DNA of 64,000 nt, from the NCBI GenBank assembly GCA_018873225.1, contig JAEILZ010000003.1, forward strand, positions 1,116,001 through 1,180,000, written 5' to 3'. Positions 22,564-32,464 of this stretch are shown here, piece by piece. The stretch is from [Phialemoniopsis] sp. UDSM-2020 (lineage: Eukaryota; Ascomycota; Sordariomycetes; Thyridiales; Thyridiaceae). Below the pieces are notes generated by a model. The model was not told the DNA's origin and did no database searches. It was given only the letters and a program-made list of their open reading frames with translations. Both the position numbers and the translations under genes were made by a program. Within the stretch, counting starts at the first letter, position 1. Each line of letters starts with the position of its first letter.

Positions 22564-23015
22564 TTGTGATGTCGGGGAACGGGTGTTCTCAGCTGTACTA
22601 AACCGGACGGGTTGTCAGACTGCTGCTCTAGGTACGACATCCAGCGCTAGAAACATGCCTGAGCTGCGAAAGAGATGTAAGGCACCGTTATAGTATCTTG
22701 CTGCTCTCCGCAGTAGCATTCTGGCCCTGGCATCTCTCTGGCACGCAACCGGTGGACTGTGTCGGATCTTTTGTTCCTTTCGGGGTGCCACCAAGAGCAT
22801 CTCTTTCCGGAGACCTCAGGGTTGGTCTAGGCGAGCTGAACACGAGGCCTACCTACCAAGGCCGTAATGCATCACCGATGCAGGTTTCCGGTTACACAGC
22901 GGCTGTCTTGAACCTGGTTGGGACATTCAGTGGATGGATTCGTTTCTTTTTTTAATCTATCCTCCATTCTCCCCCACCCCATCATCTGCAACGATGTTTT
23001 TGAAGAAGTCACGGG

Positions 23016-23041
23016 TGGTCGTGGTCGTGGTCGTGGTCGGG
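23016..23041. repeat. GGTCGT microsatellite
   Basis: About four copies of the hexamer GGTCGT, outside any supported gene, in the region downstream of the Rho GEF. Confidence 0.8.
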
Positions 23042-25761
23042 GAGAGTCAGGACCGCATGGTACCAGCGGGAGTGTGATATTGTATCTCTTCTTCGTTGTT
23101 TATTGATCCTCCCTTTTCAGCAGGCGGGAGGGGGCGATGTGCAAACATTAATAGCATCTGTATTTTGAAGACATATATCTCTGACTATAGCGAGTTGAAT
23201 TGTTTTGCCTGCTGCATCTTATCTCTTTGTGTGCTCTCTGTATTTAGTCATACCTACACAACCTTGGTGATGCAGTCTTGGTGTACGAGGGCTGGGCTGC
23301 TGCCAGCACCAAGCAGCAAGCTACCTAGGTGGGAATATCTCTCCCGTCTGTGTATCGCGACACCGTGGTCGTGACGAACAGTCGGGATGTCGTCTTTTTG
23401 ACTGGTCTCGCAGAGAGATGGAAATCCTAGAGGGACACACGAGGAAACCCCAGGATTCCCATCCAGTCGGACGCACAAGACTGTCTGTGCCTTCTTCTTC
23501 TCCAGGTCTTGGCGCATCCTGCCAAGTTCCAAGACAGCATCGTCCAGGCACGCACACGCCGCCTTGGCCAGGTCCTTTGTCTGGATCATACTTTACGGCC
23601 GTCCTTGGTCTGCCCAAGAAACGCGGCCGGGCGTGTCGCAAGGTGAGCCAATGGATTCCTGACATCCCCTGTCCATCTTTGGGGCTTCACCGCTAGATGG
23701 GAGCACAAAAGAGCAACAGGTACACTAAGGCAGCTTTCCTCCGGCGAATGAGGCTCGGACAGCATCGTCCGGGGGAGTCGCTACATACGTAATCTGGTCG
23801 TCACGTTGGGCGCTCCTTTGGAGTTGGTTTCCCCATGCCTAGTGTCTGGATGGACGGCGGTGACGACCCCAGTATTGCAGCGGGTATTCAAACACCTACC
23901 TAGCTGTCTAAGGCCTTTCGGGTAGCGAGCGGGACGGGAGCGGACTACGTGGAGCCATATGGGGAACGGCTCATGTCGCAGGTGACCAGCTTCTAGTCCA
24001 GGTCTCGCGCCCGTGTTGTCATTTCATTGTGGAGAGGCGGGAGAGATCCAAACTGGCGTCTCATTCTTCTTTCGCTGTTACGACGCGTGAGGGCGGGAAA
24101 TCCGGGGGCAAAGCGGCAGAACAAAGGAGGAGAAATGTTACCGTTCCGAGAGGTCGCGTTTTCGGCATTGGAAATATCGGTATCTGAGCCCTCACTTACT
24201 TATGTAGATGTATCTTGCTCTGGAATTCTGAGTAATCTTGCTTGTCTTGGAGACGGATGGGCCGGGTAAGACTTAACCACACGGTTTTCCTTGTGTGAAT
24301 GGAACTTTCCCTCGGACCTCTCTGAGGTGAGACTGGCTGGAGACTTGAGATAACGTTTCTTACTCTTCGATGATACACCGTCTCTTGGTAAGTAGGTCTG
24401 GTATTCAACCACGTTGCTCAACCTAGTTACTGACCTGACCAGCTCGGCTCTGTAAATACGTGACGTATCTTTGTTGGATTTGCTTCTGCAGATGAGCAAG
24501 TCTGCATGTTGGCTAGCCCAGCCCCAACTGCGTGTTCCAACTCGATTGCACAAACAACCCAGCCGCTCGTCAGGAACCGGAACCGGAGCAGGTTTCAAGG
24601 TTCTTTAGTGGCCTAGCGGCCTCCTTAACAAAAAGCAACAATCACTAAAACAGCGCCAACCCGCCCCCGGTAGGTATGAGGGCATTGGGTGTGGGTGTGG
24701 GGGCTCCAGCGCTGAAGGCCCCCGCCCCCCCGGGACCTTGGTTCCTGAATACCCCGGATTTCCGGTCGAGTCGGATCACCACCCGGGCCACGAAACCCAA
24801 GATCCGAGCAGAATGTTCTCTGACATGATGCCCACTTTGGAGCTACCACCCCCTTGTTTCGTGTCATGGGACGAGAAAAAAAAAGACCGACTCTGAATCT
24901 AGTGACGATCCGACACATTTCACAACAGCAAGGTCCAGGCATGTAATTATGAACAACCAAAAAAGTCGAGAGAAGACTGAAGAGTAGAATGTGTTACGTC
25001 CACAAACGGACCAACAGTACGGTGGAATTGAAGCACGCAATCAATCAGGCAAGAGTCTTGGTTGGCTTTCCGGTGGAGAAGGTTATCAGCCCAGTTACCC
25101 CTGACTGCCTCTGCACATCCTGGGTCGCGCCAAGTCCTTCTCGAATCACTTCCACGGTTCATTCGGAGGGAAAGGTGATGCAGGCCAAGGTGGACTCCGT
25201 AAGGAATTCGTTGCGTGTTACCGATAAGGGTACCGTACCGACCTCTTCCCGCAACCCGGTACTTTGACAAGCCACCCCCAAAATCACACATCCGCAAAGG
25301 AGTCTTGCGTGCTCCTTTCCTCTGGGGCCAGTTCATTCTTGGGATGCTAATCTTGTGCGTCGGCCATGTGTAACGTCAGGAACGAACCAAAACATTGTTG
25401 GGGATTCCACGAGATGCGTATACTTTCTTTTCTTTTTCCTACTTGCTCCGCACGCATGCAGGTGGTGTCAGCAACGAACGCGCGCCAAGCTTTGGGAAGT
25501 AAAAGAAGAGAGCGACACTACGAAGTAAGGTAGCCGATAGGTTGGACCTCCTTTGGGGGGTTAGCGGCGGTCTTGGCCGGTTGGAATAACGACATCTGTT
25601 CGTCAGTCGACGCAGTTTCCTTGACAAAGAGCTACTCGGGTACGTAAGTATATATAGCATGACATTTAGACTTTGGGTCCGTCTCTGCTCGAGGCCTGCA
25701 CATCTTGTTGGGGTACCTATACGTCCTTAGTTCCAACAAGACTGATAACCAAGTCCACGAG

Positions 25762-25779
25762 GTGTGTGTGTGTGTGTGT
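25762..25779. repeat. GT dinucleotide repeat
   Basis: An uninterrupted run of about nine GT units in the gene-poor block. Confidence 0.85.
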
Positions 25780-26412
25780 CTTGCCATTATCTCTTTTTAG
25801 CATTAGATAGCCAAGTAGTCTTTGCCTTTCCCCTCCCACAAGTCCGTCGTCCGGTGTTAGTTCATTACGTCTTATCCTCTTTGGCTTTTTGCGTTACGAC
25901 AACACGGCGACTTTTAGCCCCATCAAGGGAGAAGCACGCAAGATTACCTACCGGCCGGGACAGAATACCGACAGAGATACTAGAGTCAAGAGATAGAGGC
26001 GTCAACCACCCTCCCCCCCAGTGGATCTAGACTTTTATTTGGGGAATCCCCCAAGGTCTGACTGGTCCCCTGGTGGCTTGGAAGGTGTTGTACTTTGTCT
26101 TAATCGAACAAGGGTTCTGCCGTTGGGACCCATCCTCCGTTTCGATCGATATCGATCCTTGTCTCACCTCTTTGGGCATCTCATCCTTTGCTAGCCGGAC
26201 CGAGCTTCGTCGACAGAAGTATATCTGAGCTGCCCTTCCCGCTCACACCTCTTCCTTCGTTTCGGACCACTTCGTTTCAAAGAAGACTATCTATCTATCT
26301 TCGAGACCACCCTGCCAAAGCAACTCGTCCCCTTTCCAACAAACTGTCTTGCCTCTTGTTGTCCTGTTTTCGAATTCGCAGCGCAGCATCAAACCCCAGA
26401 GACCCAGCCACC

Positions 26413-27361
26413 ATGCCTTGCTACTGTGCAAACTACTACGTAAGTGATCCCAGGTTCTTCTCGCTTCCTCCTCGCCGAGAGAGATCGACCGGCCCAAGCT
26501 AGCAAGCAGCTTTACGGAAGCTCTCTCTGTCGATCTCCCCAAGCTCAACCATCTTCTCCTGTCAATCCGTTCATCATGTAACTCTCTCCCATGCACATGC
26601 CCTACCCTCCCTTATCAGCCACAGCCCATGCATGGCCCGCCATCATTTGTCGGCTCCGGCAGCCTCTAGTAGGGCTGATGGAGGGCGAGCCAGCCGCCCA
26701 CTCACCAATCGCCAAATGCCGAGACCTGCACGGCGATCAGGAAATGGAACTTTACGATACACCCAACTATATGCACCATGCCTTGCATAGCATAGCATAC
26801 CGTACATACACACATAGCTAACCTTTTGTATACGCGGAAAAACAGGGCTCAATCAATTGCCACAACACCGTCAACCGATTCGGCGACCGGTGTAAGCTCT
26901 GCCTGGTAAGCGAAACCCTGCAACTTTGCTTACATCTACCCACCCATACCACATTTACCACTCATATACTCTTCCACACAAGAAACCTCAACCAGCCCTT
27001 TTCATACACTTTACCTTGTACATACATACAGACACCAGAAAGCTACCCTGCCTACCTACCTACCCTTACCCGCTTGCTTGGTGTTTCCACTTGGCCCCGA
27101 GCCGAGCCGGTGTATCATGAACAGCAGGGGAGACAAAAAGTGAGAAGTGATTTGTTTCGTGTGCTCTGAGCTGACGTCGTTGGGTACACCTGTGTTTAGG
27201 CACTCAAGAGCGGCGCATCACTGAGCGACGGCCTGCTCCCGGAACACGAGCAGTGGGCCAAGACGACGCGGGGCGAGGAGCCGCGCATGGAGAGGTTCTC
27301 GAGGGCCAGGCCTGACCTCATGGGCAGGTCGGTCCGGATGGAGTCGAGGCTCGGCCACTGA
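26413..27361 (+). CDS. Small cysteine-containing protein, 82 aa, three exons
   Basis: Exons 26413-26439, 26846-26905 and 27200-27361 are all phase 0. The start is in a near-ideal context (CAGCCACCATG) after a leader of over 200 nt without any ATG. Intron 1 (406 nt) has GTAAGT, GCTAAC at 26817 and ACAG; intron 2 (294 nt) has GTAAGC, CTGAC at about 27172 and TTTAG. The protein begins MPCYCANYYGSINCHNTVNR and has the pattern CxC-x8-C-x11-C-x2-C in its first 29 residues, which could bind a metal. It continues with a charged, Arg-rich tail ending in RLGH. There is no signal peptide. The family was not recognised with certainty. No single open frame shows this gene; the model rests on three exons agreeing in phase and splice signals. 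Confidence 0.6.
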
Positions 27362-27954
27362 GCTTTTGTCGTTGCTACAACCAAAGTTAAGAAACGGCGA
27401 GCATTTGGACGGACGGGAGAGGGATCACACCCCGTACCCCCTCATGCAACACCGGAAGGGCAAAGGCGAAAGGGAAAGAGGAGAAAAATGTAACAACAAA
27501 AACGGGGGGCACAACAACAGAACACAACCACCGGCGCAAACCGATACTTTTGAATATTGGGATAATGGGGGGTTGGGAAGATCCCCCCCGACTTATGACC
27601 GACCAAGAACGCATAGGAACTTTATGGGAACGGACAGGGCCAAACCACTCAGGTTGGAAAAGGAGTTTCAATGCTTTTCATTTGACACATCTCTGGGAAC
27701 TTTCCTACATAGCCTGCGCGTATATACTTTACGACGATGAACAATCGAATCAAATCAGGTTCATTTCCTTTGTGCTGATCTCCTTCTCACCACGGGTGAA
27801 ATGCAGAGAACTCCTAATACGTTATTGACCAAACCCATAGCCGTCGATGCGACGTGCCTCCCAAAATTTCAAGTGATAACCCCGATGCCAGAAATGCCGT
27901 GCCCATAAAACTCATATCGTACCCTCGTCAACCTCTCTGCCGACGCATGCGACC
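27362..27954. other. Convergent 3' region
   Basis: About 590 bp between the stops of the small cysteine-containing gene and the membrane-protein gene on the minus strand. It holds 3' UTR sequence with A-rich stretches; no gene is supported. Confidence 0.5.
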
Positions 27955-28739
27955 CTAGTACAGCCGGCGCTGGTAGTAGATTGGCTTGTCGCCCTCGGCA
28001 AGCCTCCTGATCTCCTCGCGGATGCGCCGTCGTCTCTCCGCCTTGCTGATCGGCTGCTCCTCTTCGTCCACCTTGGGCTTCTGCTTCTTCTTCTTCTTCT
28101 TCTTTTGGACCTTGGTGGTTGTCGTAGTCCCTTCTTGCTGGGCCCGCTCCGCGTCTGCCGCCCGGGCCTCCTGCTCCTCGGCCTCTATTCTGGCGAGCAC
28201 CTTTTCGGCTTCCGACGCCGCCAGCGGCGCAGTCTGTACCTCCGGCTCGCTCTGTTCTGGGACGCTCTGCTTTACTTCCACAAGGACCTGTTTCTGCTCA
28301 CCATCCTGTTGCTGCTCCTGCTGCTGGCTGGATTGCGCGAAGAGATCCTCGTCACTGCTGCCACCGTCTAGCACGATGACAGTCCCATCGGCCAGCTCCG
28401 TCGTCTGGATCTTGAAGCGGTCCGGCAGGAAGATCTTGGGCGAGGGCTTGGGCGGCTCGCGGATGGCGGCGCGGAGGTTGCGCAGGGTGCGCTGCTGGAT
28501 GATGTAGCCGGAGAGGAAGAGGGCGAAAGTGCAACTGATAACTAGAAGGGAAGAGAGAGATTAGTTAGACTTTGGTACACTAGATAGGCATACCGTTCGA
28601 CGTTGAGTCGATGCACGAGAAATGCAAAACGCTTGCGGGAGCTCCCGAGCCAAAAAGCATGAGACTGGAACTGGAATGGTGAGGACCTACCGACTCCACA
28701 GGACACGGCTACCGACACTTGTGAGGAAGTGAGCAGCAT
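27955..28739 (-). CDS. Single-pass membrane protein with basic/acidic tail, 211 aa
   Basis: Exon 1 28691-28739 and exon 2 27955-28541 join in phase through a 149-nt intron (GTAGGT donor, CTAG acceptor). The product begins MLLTSSQVSVAVSCGVVISC; residues about 8-31 form one hydrophobic helix (VISCTFALFLSGYII), followed by a basic stretch (QQRTLRNLRAAIREPPKPSP). The remainder is hydrophilic: Gln/Glu-rich low complexity, a run of seven Lys (QKKKKKKKQK), and a conserved-looking end (ERRRRIREEIRRLAEGDKPI). Basic residues right after the helix suggest a tail facing the cytosol. The plan resembles uncharacterised fungal proteins; no enzyme motif was seen. Without the first exon the protein would lose its membrane segment. 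Confidence 0.78.
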
Positions 28740-29313
28740 TCTTTCTGTTGGGACGGATCGCCCGTCATGCGAATTTGGGATCTTTCTGGTTGGCAAAATT
28801 GTAGCTGTCGACTCTCTTGCGCTTGCTGAAGTTTTTCTGGGTGTTTATTTGTGATTCAAAGACGTAGATTTGTATGATCTGATGTGCAGACTGCGATACG
28901 AGGTCGTTTCCTTGCATCACCTGTGCCTTGGAATAGCTGGTGTAAGAGGGGTATTTACTTGGCTGGCACAGCAACTATCGATAATTGACCCTGGTCCTCT
29001 CTAATCGATAAGCTTCTCAATGCGACAACCACCACCAAAAATATCACACCCACTTTTTGACCTCGTCGCAAACCATCGACCACGACATGCGACAAGAGAC
29101 GTACTATCCGGCCAGCGAGACAAGACAATTGATCTAGATCACCTCTAGCTGAAGCACTTGAACCACCGACTACTCACCCAACTTCCGCAGACCCAGCTCT
29201 CTCCGACGACAACCCCAAACGACCGCCACCCAGGCGGTAAGCTACATCAACGAACAACCCTGCCCTCCGAAATTCCCCCCAAACCCCGAAAGAAACAGCA
29301 GAAATCCCCCGCC
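28740..29313. promoter_or_regulatory. Divergent promoter region of the membrane-protein gene and PRP38
   Basis: 574 bp between two divergent start codons. The PRP38 side is rich in ACC/CCA triplets. An in-frame TTG at 29158 extends the PRP38 frame but is not a plausible start. Confidence 0.5.
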
Positions 29314-30099
29314 ATGAGCCGCGGCACGCACCACGCCGCCGACGAGCGGCGCTTCCTCGACGAGCGCGGCACCTCGGCGGCCCTGGCCCCCAACGGCCTC
29401 AACCCGGCCACCATCATGGAGAAGGCCGTGCGCGAGCGCATCGTTGACTCGTACTTTTGGAAGGAGCAGTGCTTCGCCGTCAACGAGGCCGACCTCGTCG
29501 ACCGCGTCGTCGACCACGTCCGCCACGTCGGCGGCGTCGCGGGCGAGACCCAGCGGCCCACGCCCTTCTTATGTCTGGCCCTCAAGATGCTCATCCTAGC
29601 GCCCGCGGACGATATAGTCCAGGCGTACATGCAAAAGGGCGGCGAGAAGTTCAAGTACCTCAGGGCGCTGGCGGCGTTCTATATACGGCTGACGAGGCCT
29701 GCGGCGGACGTGTATAGGTTGCTGGAGCCGCTGCTCGAGGACAGGAGGAAGCTGCGGCGCAAGGGGCGGGCGGGCACGACGTTGACGTTTGTGGACGAGT
29801 TTGTGGACGACTTGCTGGTCAAGGACCGCGTGTGCGCGACGAGTCTGTGGAAGATGCCGGCGCGCGAGGTGCTCGAGGATCTCGATGTGCTGGAGCCGCG
29901 GGTGAGTCCGCTGGGTGACATTGAGGAGCTGTTGGAGGAGGATGACGAGGAAGAGAAGGACGAGGATGGGGAAAGCCGGGAGAACGGGAGGTACTCTAGC
30001 TCACGGGGGTCTTCCCCGAGGAGTAGAAGTCGTGATAGGGATGATGAGATGGATGTGGATAGGAGGGAAGACCGGTCAGAGGGTGAACTCAGTCCTTGA
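29314..30099 (+). CDS. PRP38: Pre-mRNA splicing factor Prp38
   Basis: One exon of 261 aa from the ATG at 29314 (MSRGTHHAADERRFLDERGT). The family core is clear: LNPATIMEKAVRERIVDSYF, WKEQCFAVNEADLVDRVV, then TPFLCLALKMLILAP, KFKYLRALAAFYIRLTR and LEPLLEDRRKLR (about 28-195). Prp38 is an all-helical protein of the U4/U6.U5 tri-snRNP, needed to activate the spliceosome in the nucleus. The tail is acidic (EEDDEEEKDEDG) and then Arg/Ser-rich (SSPRSRSRDRD), as in metazoan and filamentous-fungal versions but longer than in budding yeast. The 5' half is extremely GC-rich. Identification is firm. Confidence 0.95.
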   Translation: MSRGTHHAADERRFLDERGTSAALAPNGLNPATIMEKAVRERIVDSYFWKEQCFAVNEADLVDRVVDHVRHVGGVAGETQRPTPFLCLALKMLILAPADDIVQAYMQKGGEKFKYLRALAAFYIRLTRPAADVYRLLEPLLEDRRKLRRKGRAGTTLTFVDEFVDDLLVKDRVCATSLWKMPAREVLEDLDVLEPRVSPLGDIEELLEEDDEEEKDEDGESRENGRYSSSRGSSPRSRSRDRDDEMDVDRREDRSEGELSP

Positions 30100-30519
30100 C
30101 GCCTCGAATGAGAAGGACGCAGAGTCATGGCAAATTCACATTCATCAAGCTGGCGGGATGGTGATCATCAACACAACCCGAAATGCTGAGGAGGCACGCC
30201 CATCTTGGTGCAACATATCCTCGAAATCATGTGTCTGATATCGCTCATGCTGGATGCTGATGTACAGTCTAGTCTAGCAAAAAGTACAGATCCGGGTCGC
30301 AACTCCTCAGCTAAAAGAAGCTGGTCTCTTGCAAACCCAATATATAGTACATAGAGGACTTCTCCAGGCTGCCGCCACCGGACGACGGCAACAAGCTTGA
30401 TCGTCGGGGCGATTGGCCCCGGAGAGCATGTTGGTCTACGCCACAAATGAATGTACACCACTTGTACCCCGATTTTGACCATTGGCCATTCGCTTACTTT
30501 AGCAAAACTTCATGAATCT
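30100..30519. other. Convergent 3' region of PRP38 and HER2
   Basis: 420 bp holding the two 3' UTRs. Nothing else is supported. Confidence 0.5.
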
Positions 30520-32115
30520 TTACTCCCTCATCACACTCATAAGTGTCTGCGCCGTCCCCAGCAGGCGAGCATCATCCCAAAACTGCCCGATCAGCTGCAA
30601 ACCAATCGGCAACGCCGGCTCCTCGCCATCCGGGCTGCGCGACGGCATCGGGATGCTAATCGCCGGCAGCCCAGCCAGACTAGCCGGCACCGTAAACACA
30701 TCATTCATGTACGCATCCAGCGGCGTCGCCTGCTCGACCTCGCTCCTCGTCGGCGCCGGCCTCGGCGCGGTCGGGCACACCAGGAAATCGACCTGCGGCG
30801 GGCCGAGCTTGCTGTCGAGCGCCACGCCCTCGGGCAGCTCCGTCAGGTCGAACTGCTGCTCCTCCGCGTCGCGCAGCGGGTTCGCCAGCGCGAACACGCG
30901 GTCGAAGTCGCGCGCGACGAGCCGGCGCACGCGCTGCGCCTGCACAAAGTAGTTGTCCATGGCCTCGGAGCTCAGCGTGTACGAGCCGAGCAGGATGCGC
31001 CGGCGGACCTCGTCGCCGAAGCCGGCGCCGCGCGTCGCCGAGTACAGCACGTCGCCGGCCCCGTCGGAGACGCCCGGGTCGCGCGCGCCGTAGCGCACGC
31101 CGTCGAATTTCGCGAGGTTGGAGGACGCTTCTGCCGGCGCGATGACGTAGTACGCCGAGAGGGCGTGCCTCGTCGAGGGCAGGGAGACGGGGACGACGCG
31201 CGCGCCTAGGTGCTGGAGGTGGTCTAGGGTCGTCTGCCATGCCTGCTTGACCGAGGGGCTGAGTTCCTCGATGTTGTACTCTAGCGGCACGCCGAATGTA
31301 AGGTGTTTGAAGCTGGCCGCCCCTGACTCTGCTTTCGTCGTGTAGCCCTCCCTAGCCGCGGCGCATCGCTTCCGCGTGCTGTCCGACAAGCTCGTAGGGT
31401 CGTTCGGGTCGTTCTCGCGCCATATCCCGCCCTGCACCAGCAGCCGCGCCACCTCGCCCACGTCCCTGGCCAGCAGGCCCACCGTGTCGAGGCCGTTGGC
31501 GTACGGCACGACGCCGAACCGCGATATCATCCCGTAGCTCGGCTTGAACCCGACGGTGCCCGTGTACGCCGCGGGCAGCCTCACGCTGCCGCCCGTGTCA
31601 GTGCCCAGCGCGACGTCCGCATCGCCCCTCGCGACCGCCACGGCGCTACCTCCGGAGCTCCCGCCGGGCGAGCGGTCCGGGTGCGGGTACCCGGCGACGG
31701 GCCCCGCGGCCGAGTTGGCGCTGTGCGAACCCATGCCGAATTCGTCGAGGTTCGTCTTGCCGACGAGCACGGCGCCGCGGCGGCGCAGCTGCGACACGAT
31801 GGTGGCCTCGAAGGGCGAGGTGTAGTTGCGCAGGCCGGCCGAGGCGCAGGTCGTCGGCTCCGAGAGCGTGGCAATGTTGTCCTTGACGGCGAGCGTGAAG
31901 GGCGGGAAGTCGCCGCCTTCTAGGGATTGTGGGCTGTTACTGCTCGCCGCATCGTGTTGTGCACTCGGCGTTGTCGAGCTCTCTGTGATGAAGTGGTTCG
32001 AGGTCGACGACGCCCGCCGGACGGGCGCGCGCTGCGGCGTCGCGGAGCTCCAGGTGAAGGAGATGAGTCGCCGTGGAGGGCGGAGGCCCGGGAGCCTGGA
32101 GGCGTTGAGCGACAT
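30520..32115 (-). CDS. HER2: Mitochondrial glutamyl-tRNA(Gln) amidotransferase subunit A
   Basis: One exon of 531 aa from the ATG at 32115 (MSLNASRLPGLRPPRRLISF); a longer open frame upstream is not needed. The N-terminus is Arg/Ser-rich without acidic residues, a typical mitochondrial presequence. The amidase-signature catalytic triad is complete and correctly spaced: Lys78 in LAVKDNIAT, cis-Ser153 in PGGSSGGSA and nucleophile Ser177 in DTGGSVRLP. KTNLDEFGMGSHSANSAAGP and GFKPSYGMISRFGVV identify the GatA branch. With the other GatFAB-type subunits it converts Glu-tRNA(Gln) to Gln-tRNA(Gln) in mitochondria by releasing ammonia from glutamine. Its own neighbour upstream, also on the minus strand, is probably mitochondrial too. 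Confidence 0.94.
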   Translation of the reverse strand: MSLNASRLPGLRPPRRLISFTWSSATPQRAPVRRASSTSNHFITESSTTPSAQHDAASSNSPQSLEGGDFPPFTLAVKDNIATLSEPTTCASAGLRNYTSPFEATIVSQLRRRGAVLVGKTNLDEFGMGSHSANSAAGPVAGYPHPDRSPGGSSGGSAVAVARGDADVALGTDTGGSVRLPAAYTGTVGFKPSYGMISRFGVVPYANGLDTVGLLARDVGEVARLLVQGGIWRENDPNDPTSLSDSTRKRCAAAREGYTTKAESGAASFKHLTFGVPLEYNIEELSPSVKQAWQTTLDHLQHLGARVVPVSLPSTRHALSAYYVIAPAEASSNLAKFDGVRYGARDPGVSDGAGDVLYSATRGAGFGDEVRRRILLGSYTLSSEAMDNYFVQAQRVRRLVARDFDRVFALANPLRDAEEQQFDLTELPEGVALDSKLGPPQVDFLVCPTAPRPAPTRSEVEQATPLDAYMNDVFTVPASLAGLPAISIPMPSRSPDGEEPALPIGLQLIGQFWDDARLLGTAQTLMSVMRE

Positions 32116-32464
32116 GGAGTCCTTCAAGCTTTCTCGAGTAGACTGGTCATGGCCGTTTGGGTAAAAGGTTGCATTGAATTGGAATTTCGAGCATGTTAAG
32201 ATAAAAGCTGCGATAAGATATCGTGGTGGGTCGGAAAGCTGCAATCCAGCTTCATGCAACACATAATCCCGACTCTTACACCCATCACTGATCGCACCAA
32301 CAACTTTGTTACAAAATGCTTTCGTGAGAGTATAGAAATTGAATTAGGTAAAGGAAATCTATGACTGGTATCCTTGGGTATGAAACAATGCCTACGCCTC
32401 GCCGTGCTTACTGTACACTTCAATGACACCCAGGTCGTTGAATGCCATTTCCTTCAATATGGGC
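32116..32464. promoter_or_regulatory. Promoter region of HER2 and 3' UTR of the upstream gene
   Basis: 349 bp between two tandem minus-strand genes. No clear element was recognised. Confidence 0.4.

Larger units (their letters stand above)
22564..26412. other. Gene-poor block, 3.85 kb
   Basis: No convincing gene was found on either strand. It contains a GGTCGT microsatellite at about 23016-23041, a GT dinucleotide run at 25762-25779, C-rich runs near 24720, and a TATATATAG site at 25649-25657. The last 230 bp (26180-26412) are pyrimidine-rich and free of ATG, and look like the leader of the small gene at 26413. Confidence 0.5.

Noticed and set aside
22826..24420. Short inverted similarity (ACCTACCTACCAAG near 22848 and its imperfect complement near 24383)
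   Set aside because: Only about 20 bp with mismatches; no element between them. ACCTACC-type words are common in fungal intergenic DNA.
29158..29313. 52-codon N-terminal extension of PRP38
   Set aside because: Begins with TTG and does not resemble the family; the ATG at 29314 gives the normal start.
30451..31209. Plus-strand frame of 252 codons
   Set aside because: Antisense shadow of HER2, rich in Arg/His/Ala as expected from GC-rich reverse frames.
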